A stretch of 64,000 bases of DNA from assembly GCA_963740555.1 (NCBI GenBank), contig CAVUES010000010.1:124001-188000 (forward strand). The letters run 5' to 3'. Below are positions 17,164-28,079 of this stretch, in pieces (position 1 is the first letter of the stretch; each line of letters starts with the position of its first letter). A program made the translations under genes and the position numbers. The notes below the pieces were generated by a model that saw nothing but the letters and a program-made list of their open reading frames with translations, was not told the DNA's origin and did not search any database. The stretch is from Mayfieldus sp963740555. GTDB lineage: Bacteria > Actinomycetota > Thermoleophilia > Solirubrobacterales > 70-9.

Positions 17164-18609
17164 ATGGCAACAGCAACGCTGACGAAACTGCAGAACTTCA
17201 TCAACGGCGAGCTCGTGGACCCGGCCGAGGGCGAGACCGAGGAGGTGGTCAATCCCGCGACCGGCGAGCCGATTGCCCAAGCGCCGCTTTCCACCGAGGA
17301 GGACGTCGATCGCGCCGTCAAGGCAGCCCGCGGCGCCTTCGAGGAGTGGTCGACGAAGCCACCCATGGAGCGCTCGGCGGCGCTGCTGAAGCTGGCCGAC
17401 CTGATCGAGGAGCGCGCCGACGAGATCGCCGACCTCGAGTCGGCCGACGCCGGCAAGCCCCGCGGCGCCGTGCTCGAGGACGAGGTCCCCGTGATGGCGG
17501 ACAACCTGCGCTTCTTCGCCGGGGCCGCGCGTTGCCTCGAGGGTCGCGCCGCCGGCGAGTACATGGAGGGACACACGTCGATCATCCGCCGCGAGGCGAT
17601 TGGCGTCGTGGGCCAGATCACCCCCTGGAACTACCCGCTGATGATGGCGATCTGGAAGATCGGTCCGGCGCTCGGTGCCGGCAACACGGTGGTGCTGAAG
17701 CCGGCCGAGACCACCCCGGTCACGACGCTGAAGCTGGCCGAGTGGACAACAGAAATTCTCCCTGCAGGGGTGTTAAACGTGATCGGAGGACACGGGGAGC
17801 CGGCCGGCTCCTCTCTGGTCACCCACGACGACGTCGACATGGTCTCGCTCACGGGTTCTCCGCCGACCGGGAAGTGGATCGCCAAGGCCGCTGCGGAGAC
17901 GCTGAAACGGGTTCACCTCGAGCTCGGGGGCAAGGCCCCGGTCGTGGTCTTCGACGACGTCGACATGGCCACCGCGCTGGAGACGATCGCCGGCACCGGC
18001 TACTACAACGCCGGCCAGGACTGCACCGCCGCGACCCGGGTCTTGGCGGGGAAGGGAATCTACGACGACTTCGTCAGCGGTCTCGCCGACGAGGCGAAGG
18101 GCTACGTGATGGGGGACACGATGTCGCCCGACACGAACCTCGGGCCGCTCAACTCCGAGCGCCAGCGCGAGCGCGTCGAGGGCTTTTTGGAGCGCAAGCC
18201 GGACAACGCGGAGGTCGTGACCGGCGGATCGGAACCGGATCTGCCCGGCTACTTCCTCGAGCCGACGGTCGTCGCCGGGCTCGAGCAGGAAGACGAGATG
18301 GTCCAGAACGAGATCTTCGGGCCTGTGATCACCGTGCAGCCCTTCGACGACGAGGCGAAGGCGATCGAATGGGCCAACGGCACCCGCTACGGGCTCGCGT
18401 CATCTGTCTGGACCCGCGACGTGGGGCGGGCGATGAGGGTCGCCAACGCCCTTCGCTTCGGCTGCGTGTGGGTCAACGACCACATCCCTCTGGTCTCGGA
18501 GATGCCGCACGGGGGCTACAAGCAGTCCGGCTACGGCAAGGACCTCTCGATCTACGCGCTCGAGGACTACACCGAGATCAAGCACGTGATGATCAACCTG
18601 GGCCCCTAG
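17164..18609 (+). CDS. Aldehyde dehydrogenase, gamma-aminobutyraldehyde (PatD) type
   Basis: A 481-residue ALDH. Landmarks are the TPWNYP motif at 153-158, Glu253 in HLELGGKAP and nucleophile Cys287 in YYNAGQDCTAATR. The GQDCTAA context matches what I recall of gamma-aminobutyraldehyde dehydrogenase (E. coli PatD/YdcW), which turns 4-aminobutanal into GABA. Placed after the class III aminotransferase and ald it would complete putrescine to GABA. AGAAGAGG precedes the ATG, nine bases after the ald stop. Its stop shares CTAG with the convergent NlpC/P60-like gene. Confidence 0.88.
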   Translation: MATATLTKLQNFINGELVDPAEGETEEVVNPATGEPIAQAPLSTEEDVDRAVKAARGAFEEWSTKPPMERSAALLKLADLIEERADEIADLESADAGKPRGAVLEDEVPVMADNLRFFAGAARCLEGRAAGEYMEGHTSIIRREAIGVVGQITPWNYPLMMAIWKIGPALGAGNTVVLKPAETTPVTTLKLAEWTTEILPAGVLNVIGGHGEPAGSSLVTHDDVDMVSLTGSPPTGKWIAKAAAETLKRVHLELGGKAPVVVFDDVDMATALETIAGTGYYNAGQDCTAATRVLAGKGIYDDFVSGLADEAKGYVMGDTMSPDTNLGPLNSERQRERVEGFLERKPDNAEVVTGGSEPDLPGYFLEPTVVAGLEQEDEMVQNEIFGPVITVQPFDDEAKAIEWANGTRYGLASSVWTRDVGRAMRVANALRFGCVWVNDHIPLVSEMPHGGYKQSGYGKDLSIYALEDYTEIKHVMINLGP

Positions 18610-19238
18610 AGATTCGGCGCATGCCGCACCTTGTAGGCGCGGACCGGCTCGGTCATCTTGGTGCTCCAGCCGGGGCCGTTGCCGGGCACCATCGAGGTGT
18701 CGAGGCGCAATCCGGCGATCGTCATCCAGGCGTGCCCGCCGTTGTAATAGACGCTGATCCAGCGGCCCGGCCCGGTGACTCCCCAGCGGCGGAAGCTTCC
18801 CGAGGGCAGCGGCGAGTGCAGCAGGTGGGCCCCGTGCAGCGCCCAGCTCACCGTCCCGGAGCAGTCATAGGCGGTGTCCAGCGTCCATGGAAGCCTGTGG
18901 CCGCCGCCGAGCCGGTAGGGAAGGGCGACGATTTCGTTGGCCCAACGGATCGCTCGCTTGACCGCATGCGGCGCGTCGGCGGGGGCGACGGCGAGCCCGG
19001 TTGGCAGCAGGGTCGCCTTGCCGGTCGGCCCGCAGCTGGTGCTGTCGCCGACGCCACCGCCTCCGATCGAGCAGGCGGGATCGGTCGGTGGTGGGGTGGT
19101 GGTCGGGGGCGGGGTCGTCGAGTCGCTCGGAGCCGCGACTCCGCCGTTCGCGAGGGCACTGGCTGGCGCGGCGATCAGCGCGATGCTGACCCCGAAGGCG
19201 ACTAGCCCGGCCTTAACCCCGTTTTCCTTGCACGCCAA
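18606..19238 (-). CDS. Secreted NlpC/P60-like cell-wall hydrolase
   Basis: A 210-residue exported protein. A signal peptide covers about residues 1-30 (cleavage near ASALANG), a Pro/Thr-rich linker follows, then an NlpC/P60-like domain with the nucleophile Cys126 in TAYDCSGTVSWAL and His169 in YNGGHAWMTI. Such enzymes cut peptidoglycan peptides. The start codon is TTG at 19238, with AAGGAG nine bases upstream lying in the 3' end of a c-di-AMP riboswitch. That riboswitch controls wall hydrolases in Actinobacteria, so regulation by c-di-AMP is likely. Confidence 0.82.
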   Translation of the reverse strand: MACKENGVKAGLVAFGVSIALIAAPASALANGGVAAPSDSTTPPPTTTPPPTDPACSIGGGGVGDSTSCGPTGKATLLPTGLAVAPADAPHAVKRAIRWANEIVALPYRLGGGHRLPWTLDTAYDCSGTVSWALHGAHLLHSPLPSGSFRRWGVTGPGRWISVYYNGGHAWMTIAGLRLDTSMVPGNGPGWSTKMTEPVRAYKVRHAPNL

Positions 19239-19246
19239 AACCGATT

Positions 19247-19388
19247 TCTCCTTCGTCGGCCTACGGGGTTAGCTGTCGGGCTAGCGCTGAAAGAGCCTGC
19301 GCTCCCACGTAGCCAAAACACGTGGGTTCGCCCCTTGAGTGGTTCCCCCGTTCCGCTGCCGCATGGGGCGGCGGATTCGGCAGTTACC
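19247..19388 (-). ncRNA. c-di-AMP riboswitch (ydaO-yuaA class)
   Basis: On the minus strand the leader of the NlpC/P60-like gene holds the conserved blocks of this class: GGCAGCGGAACGGGGGAACC near the 5' side, GGGGCGAACCCACG in the middle, and the 3' signature CCGACAGCTAACCCCGTAGG followed by GAAGGAG. The 3' end merges with the ribosome-binding site of the TTG-initiated gene, so ligand binding could mask translation or act by transcription. Boundaries are approximate. In Actinobacteria this riboswitch normally precedes NlpC/P60 or Rpf genes, which agrees. Confidence 0.85.
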
Positions 19389-19525
19389 GGTTATCGAAGT
19401 CGCAGCACCTTACACATTTCCCTTGACGTTTGCGAAGGCAAGCACACAATTGAGTGCCTATTCGCACCAACTTCGCAGATTCCTTCGATTGGGTGACCGG
19501 CAGCGGTGGCGGACGGGTCGCCGGC

Positions 19526-19819
19526 TCAGGCCGCCGGGTGGGCCTCGGCCCACTCGGCAATCGCCTTCGACTCGTTGATCGCCTCGCCGTCGTCGGTGAT
19601 CAGCACCGGGACCACCGGTTGCCCGGTCAGCTCCTCGACTTCGCGGCGACCCTCGGTCATCCACTTGATCGGGCCGAGTCCGAGCCCGTGCACCCGGATC
19701 ACCTCGGGCTCGTAGCCGGCCTCGCGAAGCGCCTTGTGGGCCGTGTGGCAAGGATGGCCCCCAGGACGGATCGTCTGGAAAGTTCCCCAGCAGACGTAGA
19801 GCTTCACGGCGACGAGCAT
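19526..19819 (-). CDS. Small glutaredoxin / GST-N-fold protein
   Basis: A 97-residue thioredoxin-fold domain starting at the ATG at 19819 (MLVAVKLYVCWGTFQ). Residues CWGTF and CHTAHKAL, the cis-Pro region QPVVPVLITDDG and the final helix INESKAIAEWAEA follow the glutathione S-transferase N-terminal layout. The usual CxxC is not present. It may be a stand-alone redox or thiol-binding protein. The upstream frame runs into the divergent SDR gene and is not used. Confidence 0.7.
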   Translation of the reverse strand: MLVAVKLYVCWGTFQTIRPGGHPCHTAHKALREAGYEPEVIRVHGLGLGPIKWMTEGRREVEELTGQPVVPVLITDDGEAINESKAIAEWAEAHPAA

Positions 19820-19883
19820 ATCCCGCATGAGCTCGAGCGCCGCCGTGGGCTGGCGAAGGTCACCCGGTGGTAGGTTGGAATCG

Positions 19884-20684
19884 ATGCACCTCACGGGCGC
19901 AACAGCACTACTCACCGGTGCCACCGGCGGCCTCGGGCGCGCGATCGGCAAGGCGCTGGCGGACCGAGGCGCGGCCCTGATTCTCAGCGGTCGCAGCGCC
20001 GAGGCTCTGGAGCAGCTAGCCGGCGAGCTACCGGGCGAGGGCCACATCACGATTCCGGCCGATCTCGCTCAGGCGGGTGCCGCCTCGAAGCTTGCCGCCG
20101 ACGCCGGTGAGGTCGACGTCCTCGTCGCCAACGCGGGGCTGCCGGGCACCGGCCTGCTGACCGAGTTCTCAGAGCAGGAGGTCGAGCGCGCGCTGCGGGT
20201 CAACCTGGAGTCGCCGATCGTCATGGCCCGGGCGCTGATGGAGCCGATGAGCGAGCGCGGGCAGGGCCACATGGTCTTCATCGCCTCGTTGGCGGGCAAG
20301 GCGGCCAGCCCCCGCGGCTCGATTTACAACGCGACCAAGTTCGGGCTGCGGGGCTTCGCGCTGGGGTTGCGCACCGACCTCGCCTCGCGCGGGATCGGCG
20401 TCTCGGTGGTTGCGCCCGGCTTCGTGCGCGAGGCGGGGATGTTCGCCGACTCGGGCGCCAAGCCACCTCCTGGCCTCGGTACGACGACTCCTGAACGGGT
20501 AGCGGCGGCGGTGGTACGGGCGATCGAGCGAAACAAGATGGAGATCGCCGTAGCGCCGCTTCAGCAGCGGTTCGCCGCCCACCTCGCTCTCGCCACGCCC
20601 GGCATCTCGTCGCGTGCCCAGAGCGGGGGCATGGCGAAGCGAACCGCCGAGGACCTCGCGGCCCGTCAATCCGACAAGCGGTGA
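19884..20684 (+). CDS. Short-chain dehydrogenase/reductase
   Basis: A 266-residue classical SDR with TGATGGLG at 11-18, NAG at 83-85 and the catalytic set Ser135, Tyr148, Lys152 (YNATK). Substrate unknown. The ATG at 19884 is taken because the fold begins a few residues later; an earlier ATG at 19827 would add an unrelated leader. Divergent from the thioredoxin-fold gene with 64 bp between starts. Confidence 0.85.
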   Translation: MHLTGATALLTGATGGLGRAIGKALADRGAALILSGRSAEALEQLAGELPGEGHITIPADLAQAGAASKLAADAGEVDVLVANAGLPGTGLLTEFSEQEVERALRVNLESPIVMARALMEPMSERGQGHMVFIASLAGKAASPRGSIYNATKFGLRGFALGLRTDLASRGIGVSVVAPGFVREAGMFADSGAKPPPGLGTTTPERVAAAVVRAIERNKMEIAVAPLQQRFAAHLALATPGISSRAQSGGMAKRTAEDLAARQSDKR

Positions 20685-20695
20685 AGGTGGTTCCA

Positions 20696-20744
20696 GCGCT
20701 GAGCAGAGCGGCGAAGCCGCGATTGCGAAGCGTCAGGCTGGTGG
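20696..20744 (+). repeat. Copy B of a repeated 5'-leader element
   Basis: The blocks GCGCTGAGCAGAGCG and GATTGCGAAGCGTCAGG-CTGGTGG are identical to copy A at 5787-5837 but enclose a different hairpin, GCGG-CGAA-CCGC. It lies directly before the aconitase start, and its end supplies the G-rich ribosome-binding region GGGGGTGA. Confidence 0.6.
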
Positions 20745-20757
20745 GGGTGATGATGTG

Positions 20758-23562
<2,805 letters not shown>

Positions 23563-23581
23563 GCGGTCAACCGAACGCGGA

Positions 23582-23601
23582 GGGCCTGGTTCGCAAGGCC
23601 C
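23582..23601 (+). terminator. Hairpin downstream of aconitase
   Basis: GGGCCT-GGTTCGCA-AGGCCC forms a 6-bp stem 20 bp after the acnA stop. It is followed by A7 rather than T-rich sequence on the plus strand, so it may pause or protect the acnA transcript 3' end. The A7 is the T-run of the opposing small-RNA terminator. Confidence 0.4.
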
Positions 23602-23602
23602 G

Positions 23603-23743
23603 AAAAAAAGAGGCGCGGTGGGGTCGCGGGAGGCAGGGGGTCCGCGCGACCCGCACCGCGCCAGCGCGTCGGTAGCCAGGGAGGGATGCCGACGCGTCCA
23701 CCCCCAGAGGCAAGCCTCCAGGGGCGAGCCTTACTCCCTCAGA
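23603..23743 (-). ncRNA. Structured small RNA with own promoter and terminator (6C-like candidate)
   Basis: Read on the minus strand, this stretch between convergent acnA and the DUF3817 gene holds three hairpins in series. HP1 is CCCCTGGAGG-CTTG-CCTCTGGGGG (with wobble pairs). HP2 is GCGTCGG / CCGACGC around the loop CATCCCTCCCTGGCTA. HP3 has arms GGCGCGGTG and CACCGCGCC extended by GGGTCGCG / CGCGACC, with a loop containing ACCCCCTGCCTCC, followed by TCTTTTTTT. No ORF fits. C-rich loops in two hairpins plus a terminator recall the actinobacterial 6C RNA, which pairs with G-rich mRNA starts. The class match is unproven; the RNA itself is well supported by sequence. Confidence 0.6.
23612..23662 (-). 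terminator. Strong intrinsic terminator (HP3 of the small RNA)
   Basis: The arms GGCGCGGTG-GGGTCGCG and CGCGACCC-GCACCGCGCC pair over about 17 bp, and on the minus strand the stem is followed by TC and seven T residues (23609-23603). It ends the small RNA and may also stop read-through from the DUF3817 gene. Confidence 0.8.
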
Positions 23744-23749
23744 TACCGA

Positions 23750-23777
23750 ATTCTATAGGGGCCAGGGTGCCCGTCAA
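23750..23777 (-). promoter_or_regulatory. Housekeeping-type promoter for the small RNA
   Basis: On the minus strand TTGACG (23777-23772) and TAGAAT (23755-23750) are separated by 16 bp; each matches the sigma-70 consensus at five of six positions. The expected start is near 23743, just ahead of the first hairpin. The -35 box overlaps the end of the DUF3817 gene. Confidence 0.65.
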
Positions 23778-24133
23778 CCCCGCATCTGGGCGTCGAGTGC
23801 TACTTCGTCGCGGGGCGCGACCCCCCAACCCTTGCGCTCGATCAGCTCGATCGCGATCACGCTGCCGAGCGGGCCGACCGGGGTGAGGGTGGCGGCGAGC
23901 AGGGTGTAGGGGGCCTGACGGCGGACGCACGTGACCCAGATCAGCAGGCAGAGCAGGAGGTAGCCGATCCCGTGCACGAGCCCGAAGATGAAGGTCTCGG
24001 TCTCAAAGCCGGGCAGCAGCCAGAAGGCGATCAGCGCCGAGAAGATCGCCAGCTCCACCCAGGAAGCCCGCTTGACCCACTCGAACAGCGGGCCAGGCAC
24101 CGGCTTTCGCCGTCCTTCGGAGCCTCGTTCCAT
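23774..24133 (-). CDS. DUF3817 family membrane protein
   Basis: About 119 residues with three hydrophobic segments. The signature FIFGLVHGIGYLLL and the ending APYTLLAATLTPVGPLGS are typical of DUF3817, a short actinobacterial membrane family of unknown function. ATG at 24133 (MERGSEGRRKP) is preferred; in-frame ATGs at 24145 and 24175 are possible. Convergent with acnA, with a small-RNA gene between. Confidence 0.8.
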   Translation of the reverse strand: MERGSEGRRKPVPGPLFEWVKRASWVELAIFSALIAFWLLPGFETETFIFGLVHGIGYLLLCLLIWVTCVRRQAPYTLLAATLTPVGPLGSVIAIELIERKGWGVAPRDEVALDAQMRG

Positions 24134-24397
24134 GCCCGCCACCATAGCCAGGGCGGCGCGTCCGCAGGCGCGCATCAGGCGTCATTACTCAGCTCGGTCC
24201 AGCCTCGGCGAGGGCATCTTGTCCGGCGGTCCATAGGCATGAGCACCGAATCGGCCGAAAATTGCGCCATGAAGCCGATGACGATCAATCCATCAGCGGG
24301 ATACGCGGGCAAGGCGACGAGGAAGCCCCGGTTGGTTGCGGTGATCGTTCCGCGGCCCAGGGACCCCCGGCCGGCCGCCCCGAAGCGGCGCTAGGGC

Positions 24398-27300
24398 CTA
24401 CGCCTCCGGCGTCAGCGCCGAGAGGACGATGCGCTCCTGCTCATGAGCGTGGGCGCCGGAGTACCCCTCTCCGGGGCTGGCGCGCTCGGGCCGGCCGATG
24501 TAGCCGAGCTCGATGCCATCGGGCATCAGATCGGGCAAGCGACGCGACATGACCTTCCACGAGCCCATGTTCTTCGGCTCCTCCTGGACCCAGACCGCGT
24601 CCTTGAGGTTCGGGTAGGAGTCGATCACCGCCTTGAGCTGGTCGCGGGCGAACGGGTAGAGCAGCTCGACCCGCGCGATCGCGACGTTCTCGGCCGTTTC
24701 GCGGCGCGAGCTGACGTCCATCTCGTGGTAGATCTTGCCGCTGCACATCACCAGGCGCTCGACCTTCTCGCGGCGGTGGCCGGCCCTCGGGTCGTCGAGG
24801 ACGAAGTGGAACTCGCCGTCGGTTAGCTCGTCGAGCGTTGAGCTGGCGCGGTCGAGCCGCAGCAGGCTCTTGGGAGTGAAGACGATCAGTGGGCGCGCCT
24901 TCTTGATCATCGCCTGGCGACGCAGTAGGTGGAAGTACTGGGCCGCCGTGGTCGGGTTGGCGATCCGGATGTTGCCCTCCGCCGCCAGGGCCAGGAAGCG
25001 CTCGATGCGGGCGCTCGAGTGCTCGGGACCGCCGCCCTCATAGCCGTGCGGCAGCAGCAGCGTCAGTCGCTTGACCTGGCCCCACTTGGCCTCACCGGAG
25101 GCGATGAAGCTGTCGATGATCACCTGGGCGGCGTTGCCGAAGTCGCCGAACTGGGCCTCCCAGAGGATCAGCGAGTCGGGCTCGGCGGCCGAATAGCCGT
25201 ACTCGAAGCCGAGGCATGCGGTCTCGGACAGCGGGCTGTTGTAGAGCTCGAACGGCGCCGCGGCGTCGTCGAGGTGCTGCATCGGGCAGTACCGGAGGCC
25301 CGTCTTCTCGTCGTGCAGGACGAGGTGGCGATGCGAGAAGGTTCCCCGCTCGGTGTCCTGGCCGGTGAGGCGGACGTGCACCCCGTCGGTGAGCAGCGAG
25401 GCGAAGGCGAGCGCCTCGGCGTGGCCGAACTCGATCCCGCCCTCCTCGAGCGCCTCGCGGTGCTTGCCGAGCGGCTTGCGCAGCTTGCGGTGGATCGTGA
25501 AGCTGTCGGGGACGCGCAGCAGCTCCTCGTTGAGCTCGCGCAGCCGGTCGGCGGGAACCGTGGTCTCGACCTGGGGGCTGGGGCTGCGGTCGAGCTCGCC
25601 GGTCCCGGTCGTCTTGGTCGGGTCCTCGTACTCGCCCGCCTCCATCTTGCGGCGCAGCTCCTTCAGTGTGCTGCCGAGCTCGTCACGGCGTGCATTTGAC
25701 GTCGCCTCGACGTCCTCCTGGGACACGACCCCCTCGCTGATCAGCTTCTCCGCATAGATCTCCGAGACCGGCGGGTGCTGTTTGATCGCCGCGGCCATCA
25801 GCGGCTGCGTGTAGGCGGGCTCGTCGGTCTCGTTGTGGCCGAAGCGCCGGTAGCCGATCAGGTCGATGACGACGTCTCGACCCCAACGCTTGCGGTAGGC
25901 CATCGCGAGCCGGACGGCGCCGATGCAGGCCTCGACGTCGTCGGCGTTGACGTGCACGATCGGTACGTTGAAGCCCTTCGCCATGTCGGCCGCATATGGA
26001 GTCGAGCGTCCCTCCTGCGGATCTGTGGTGAAGCCCACCTGGTTGTTCTGGATGATGTGGACGGTGCCGCCGGTGGCGTAGCCGCGCAGCGACTGGAGGT
26101 TGAGCGTCTCGGAGACGACGCCCTGGGCGGGGAACGCGGCGTCGCCGTGCAGCAGAACCGGCAGCGCGATGCTGGGGTCGTGTTCGAGCTTCGGCCCCTC
26201 GCGAACGCTCTGCGACGCTCGGGCGGCGCCCGTGACCACCGGGTCGACGAACTCGAGATGGCTGGGGTTCGGATACAGCCCGACCTCGATCTCCTTGCCG
26301 TCCGGGGTGGTGAAACGGCCGACGTGGCCGTAGTGGTACTTGACGTCTCCGGTGCCCCCGTGCGGGATCGCGGCGACCGCCTTCACGGCCTCGATCGCCT
26401 TCGATCCCTCGAACTCGGCGAAGATCGACTCCAGCGAGCGGCCTAGCGTGTGCGCGAGGACGCTGAGGCGCCCGCGGTGGGCCATCCCGAACACCACCTC
26501 GTCGGCGTTCGCCCGTTGCGCCAGGGTCGCGATCTCGTCCAGCATCGGAACGATCACGTCCAGCCCTTCGATCGAGAACATCTTCTGGCCCAGGTAGGCC
26601 TTCTCCAGATAGCGCTCGAACTGGAAGACCTCGATCAGGCGGCGCAGCACGGCCTTGCGCTCCTGGTCGGAGAGCGGCTGGCGATGGGCGCCGGTCTCGA
26701 TCATCTCCCGAAGCCAGACCCGCTGCTGGTGCGAGGAGAGGTGCTCGAGTTGGTAGGCCATCGTGCCGCAATAGACGGCGCGCATCCGGGGCAGCGCATC
26801 GAGCAGGGTCTCGCCGGGGACGCCGATGCGCAGGATGTCTGCCGGTATCTGCGCCATCAGCTCCGGGGTCAGGTTCAGCGTTTCCGGCTCCAGTGCCGGG
26901 TCGCCCTTCGGCTCGGTGCCAAGGGGATCGAGAAAAGCCGAGAGGTGTCCGTGGGTGCGGTACGCCTTCAGCAACGAGGTGGCCGCCTGAACGCCCTGCA
27001 GCAGGTCCTCGCTCGGGTGCACAACGGCGCCCGGGGCGGGGGCGGTGAGCGGCGGCGCCGAAGCGGACGCCGGGTGGGCGGTCGTCACCACGCTCGCCTC
27101 TAGACCGAGGTCCGTGGCCACCGACTCGTAGAAGTTGTCCTCGCCCTGGAGGAACTCCTCGATGCGGCCGAGGAACGAGCCCGACTCGGCGCCCTGGATC
27201 ACCCGGTGGTCGTAGGTCGAGGTGAGCGTCATCACCTTCGAGACGCCGAGCTGCTTGACCCGCTCCGCCGAGGCGTGTGCCCACTCGACCGGGTAGGCGA

Positions 27301-28036
27301 GGGCGCCGGCGGCGACGATCGTCCCCTGGCCGCTCATCAGGCGCGGCACCGAGGCGATCGTTCCGAGGCCACCGGGGTTGGTCAGCGAGATGTTGGTGCC
27401 CTGGAAGTCGTCCGCGGTGAGCTGGTTCTCACGGGTCTTGGTGATCAGATCCTCGTAGTAGCCGTGAAAGCCCTTGAAGTCGAGCCCGTCGGCCCCCTTT
27501 ATGCAGGGCACCATGAGGCTGCGGGAGCCGTCGCTTTTCTCGACGTCGACGGCGATCCCGAGGTTGACCGAGCCGGCCTCGACCACGAAAGGCTTGCCGT
27601 CGCGCTCCTCGAAGGCGCGGACCATCACCGGCCATTCGACCGCCGCCTTTACGATCGCCCAGGCGATCAGGTGGGTGAACGAGACCTTCATCCCGCTGTC
27701 CTTCAGCACCCCGTTGAGCGCCTTGCGCTTCGCGTCCAGGGTGTCGACCGGGATGGTGCGGAAGGAGGTCGCCGTGGGCACGGTGAGACTCTCGTTCATC
27801 GCCTTGGCGAGCATCGCCGCGGGGCCGCGCAGCGGCTTCGCCTCGCCGCTCACAGCGACTCCGGCCGGCCCGGCGCCGTCGCCGTCGGCCGCCGCAAGCA
27901 CGTCGGCCTTCGTCACCTTGCCGCCGGCGCCCGAGCCGGCGATCTTGGCCAGGTTGACGCCGTTTGCGGCCGCGGCGCGACGGGCGACCGGCGTCGCGCG
28001 GGAATCGCCGTCCTCCGGTGGCTCCGCCTCCGCCAC
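24398..28036 (-). CDS. kgd: 2-oxoglutarate decarboxylase/dehydrogenase, E2-E1 fusion (Kgd)
   Basis: A 1212-residue fusion. Order: peripheral-subunit-binding domain (about 14-52, ATPVARRAAAANGVNLAKI), E2 succinyltransferase domain (about 70-310) with active-site HRVIQGAESG, where Gln replaces the usual Asp as in mycobacterial Kgd, then the E1 thiamine-diphosphate dehydrogenase (about 350-1212) with GMAHRGRLSVLAHTLGR, IDLIGYRRFGHNETDEP and HGYEGGGPEHSSAR. It catalyses 2-oxoglutarate decarboxylation and succinyl transfer in the TCA cycle. The start is a GTG without a close ribosome-binding site. The upstream lipoyl domain is in another frame, so this may be the larger part of one broken gene. 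Confidence 0.92.
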   Translation of the reverse strand: MAEAEPPEDGDSRATPVARRAAAANGVNLAKIAGSGAGGKVTKADVLAAADGDGAGPAGVAVSGEAKPLRGPAAMLAKAMNESLTVPTATSFRTIPVDTLDAKRKALNGVLKDSGMKVSFTHLIAWAIVKAAVEWPVMVRAFEERDGKPFVVEAGSVNLGIAVDVEKSDGSRSLMVPCIKGADGLDFKGFHGYYEDLITKTRENQLTADDFQGTNISLTNPGGLGTIASVPRLMSGQGTIVAAGALAYPVEWAHASAERVKQLGVSKVMTLTSTYDHRVIQGAESGSFLGRIEEFLQGEDNFYESVATDLGLEASVVTTAHPASASAPPLTAPAPGAVVHPSEDLLQGVQAATSLLKAYRTHGHLSAFLDPLGTEPKGDPALEPETLNLTPELMAQIPADILRIGVPGETLLDALPRMRAVYCGTMAYQLEHLSSHQQRVWLREMIETGAHRQPLSDQERKAVLRRLIEVFQFERYLEKAYLGQKMFSIEGLDVIVPMLDEIATLAQRANADEVVFGMAHRGRLSVLAHTLGRSLESIFAEFEGSKAIEAVKAVAAIPHGGTGDVKYHYGHVGRFTTPDGKEIEVGLYPNPSHLEFVDPVVTGAARASQSVREGPKLEHDPSIALPVLLHGDAAFPAQGVVSETLNLQSLRGYATGGTVHIIQNNQVGFTTDPQEGRSTPYAADMAKGFNVPIVHVNADDVEACIGAVRLAMAYRKRWGRDVVIDLIGYRRFGHNETDEPAYTQPLMAAAIKQHPPVSEIYAEKLISEGVVSQEDVEATSNARRDELGSTLKELRRKMEAGEYEDPTKTTGTGELDRSPSPQVETTVPADRLRELNEELLRVPDSFTIHRKLRKPLGKHREALEEGGIEFGHAEALAFASLLTDGVHVRLTGQDTERGTFSHRHLVLHDEKTGLRYCPMQHLDDAAAPFELYNSPLSETACLGFEYGYSAAEPDSLILWEAQFGDFGNAAQVIIDSFIASGEAKWGQVKRLTLLLPHGYEGGGPEHSSARIERFLALAAEGNIRIANPTTAAQYFHLLRRQAMIKKARPLIVFTPKSLLRLDRASSTLDELTDGEFHFVLDDPRAGHRREKVERLVMCSGKIYHEMDVSSRRETAENVAIARVELLYPFARDQLKAVIDSYPNLKDAVWVQEEPKNMGSWKVMSRRLPDLMPDGIELGYIGRPERASPGEGYSGAHAHEQERIVLSALTPEA

Positions 28037-28079
28037 CGCGGCTGGGGCACTGGGCTTGGCCTCCTCGGTCTGTTCGGCC

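Noticed and set aside
23603..23743. Manganese (yybP-ykoY) riboswitch on the minus strand
   Set aside because: GGGAGTA and GTCGGCATC vaguely recall its loops, but no minus-strand gene follows and the RNA ends in a terminator; the three-hairpin sRNA model fits better.
24239..24394. 51-codon ORF between the DUF3817 and Kgd genes
   Set aside because: ATG lacks a Shine-Dalgarno, the product is Pro/Arg-rich at its end and unlike any known protein; no support beyond being open. The 264-bp gap otherwise shows nothing clear.
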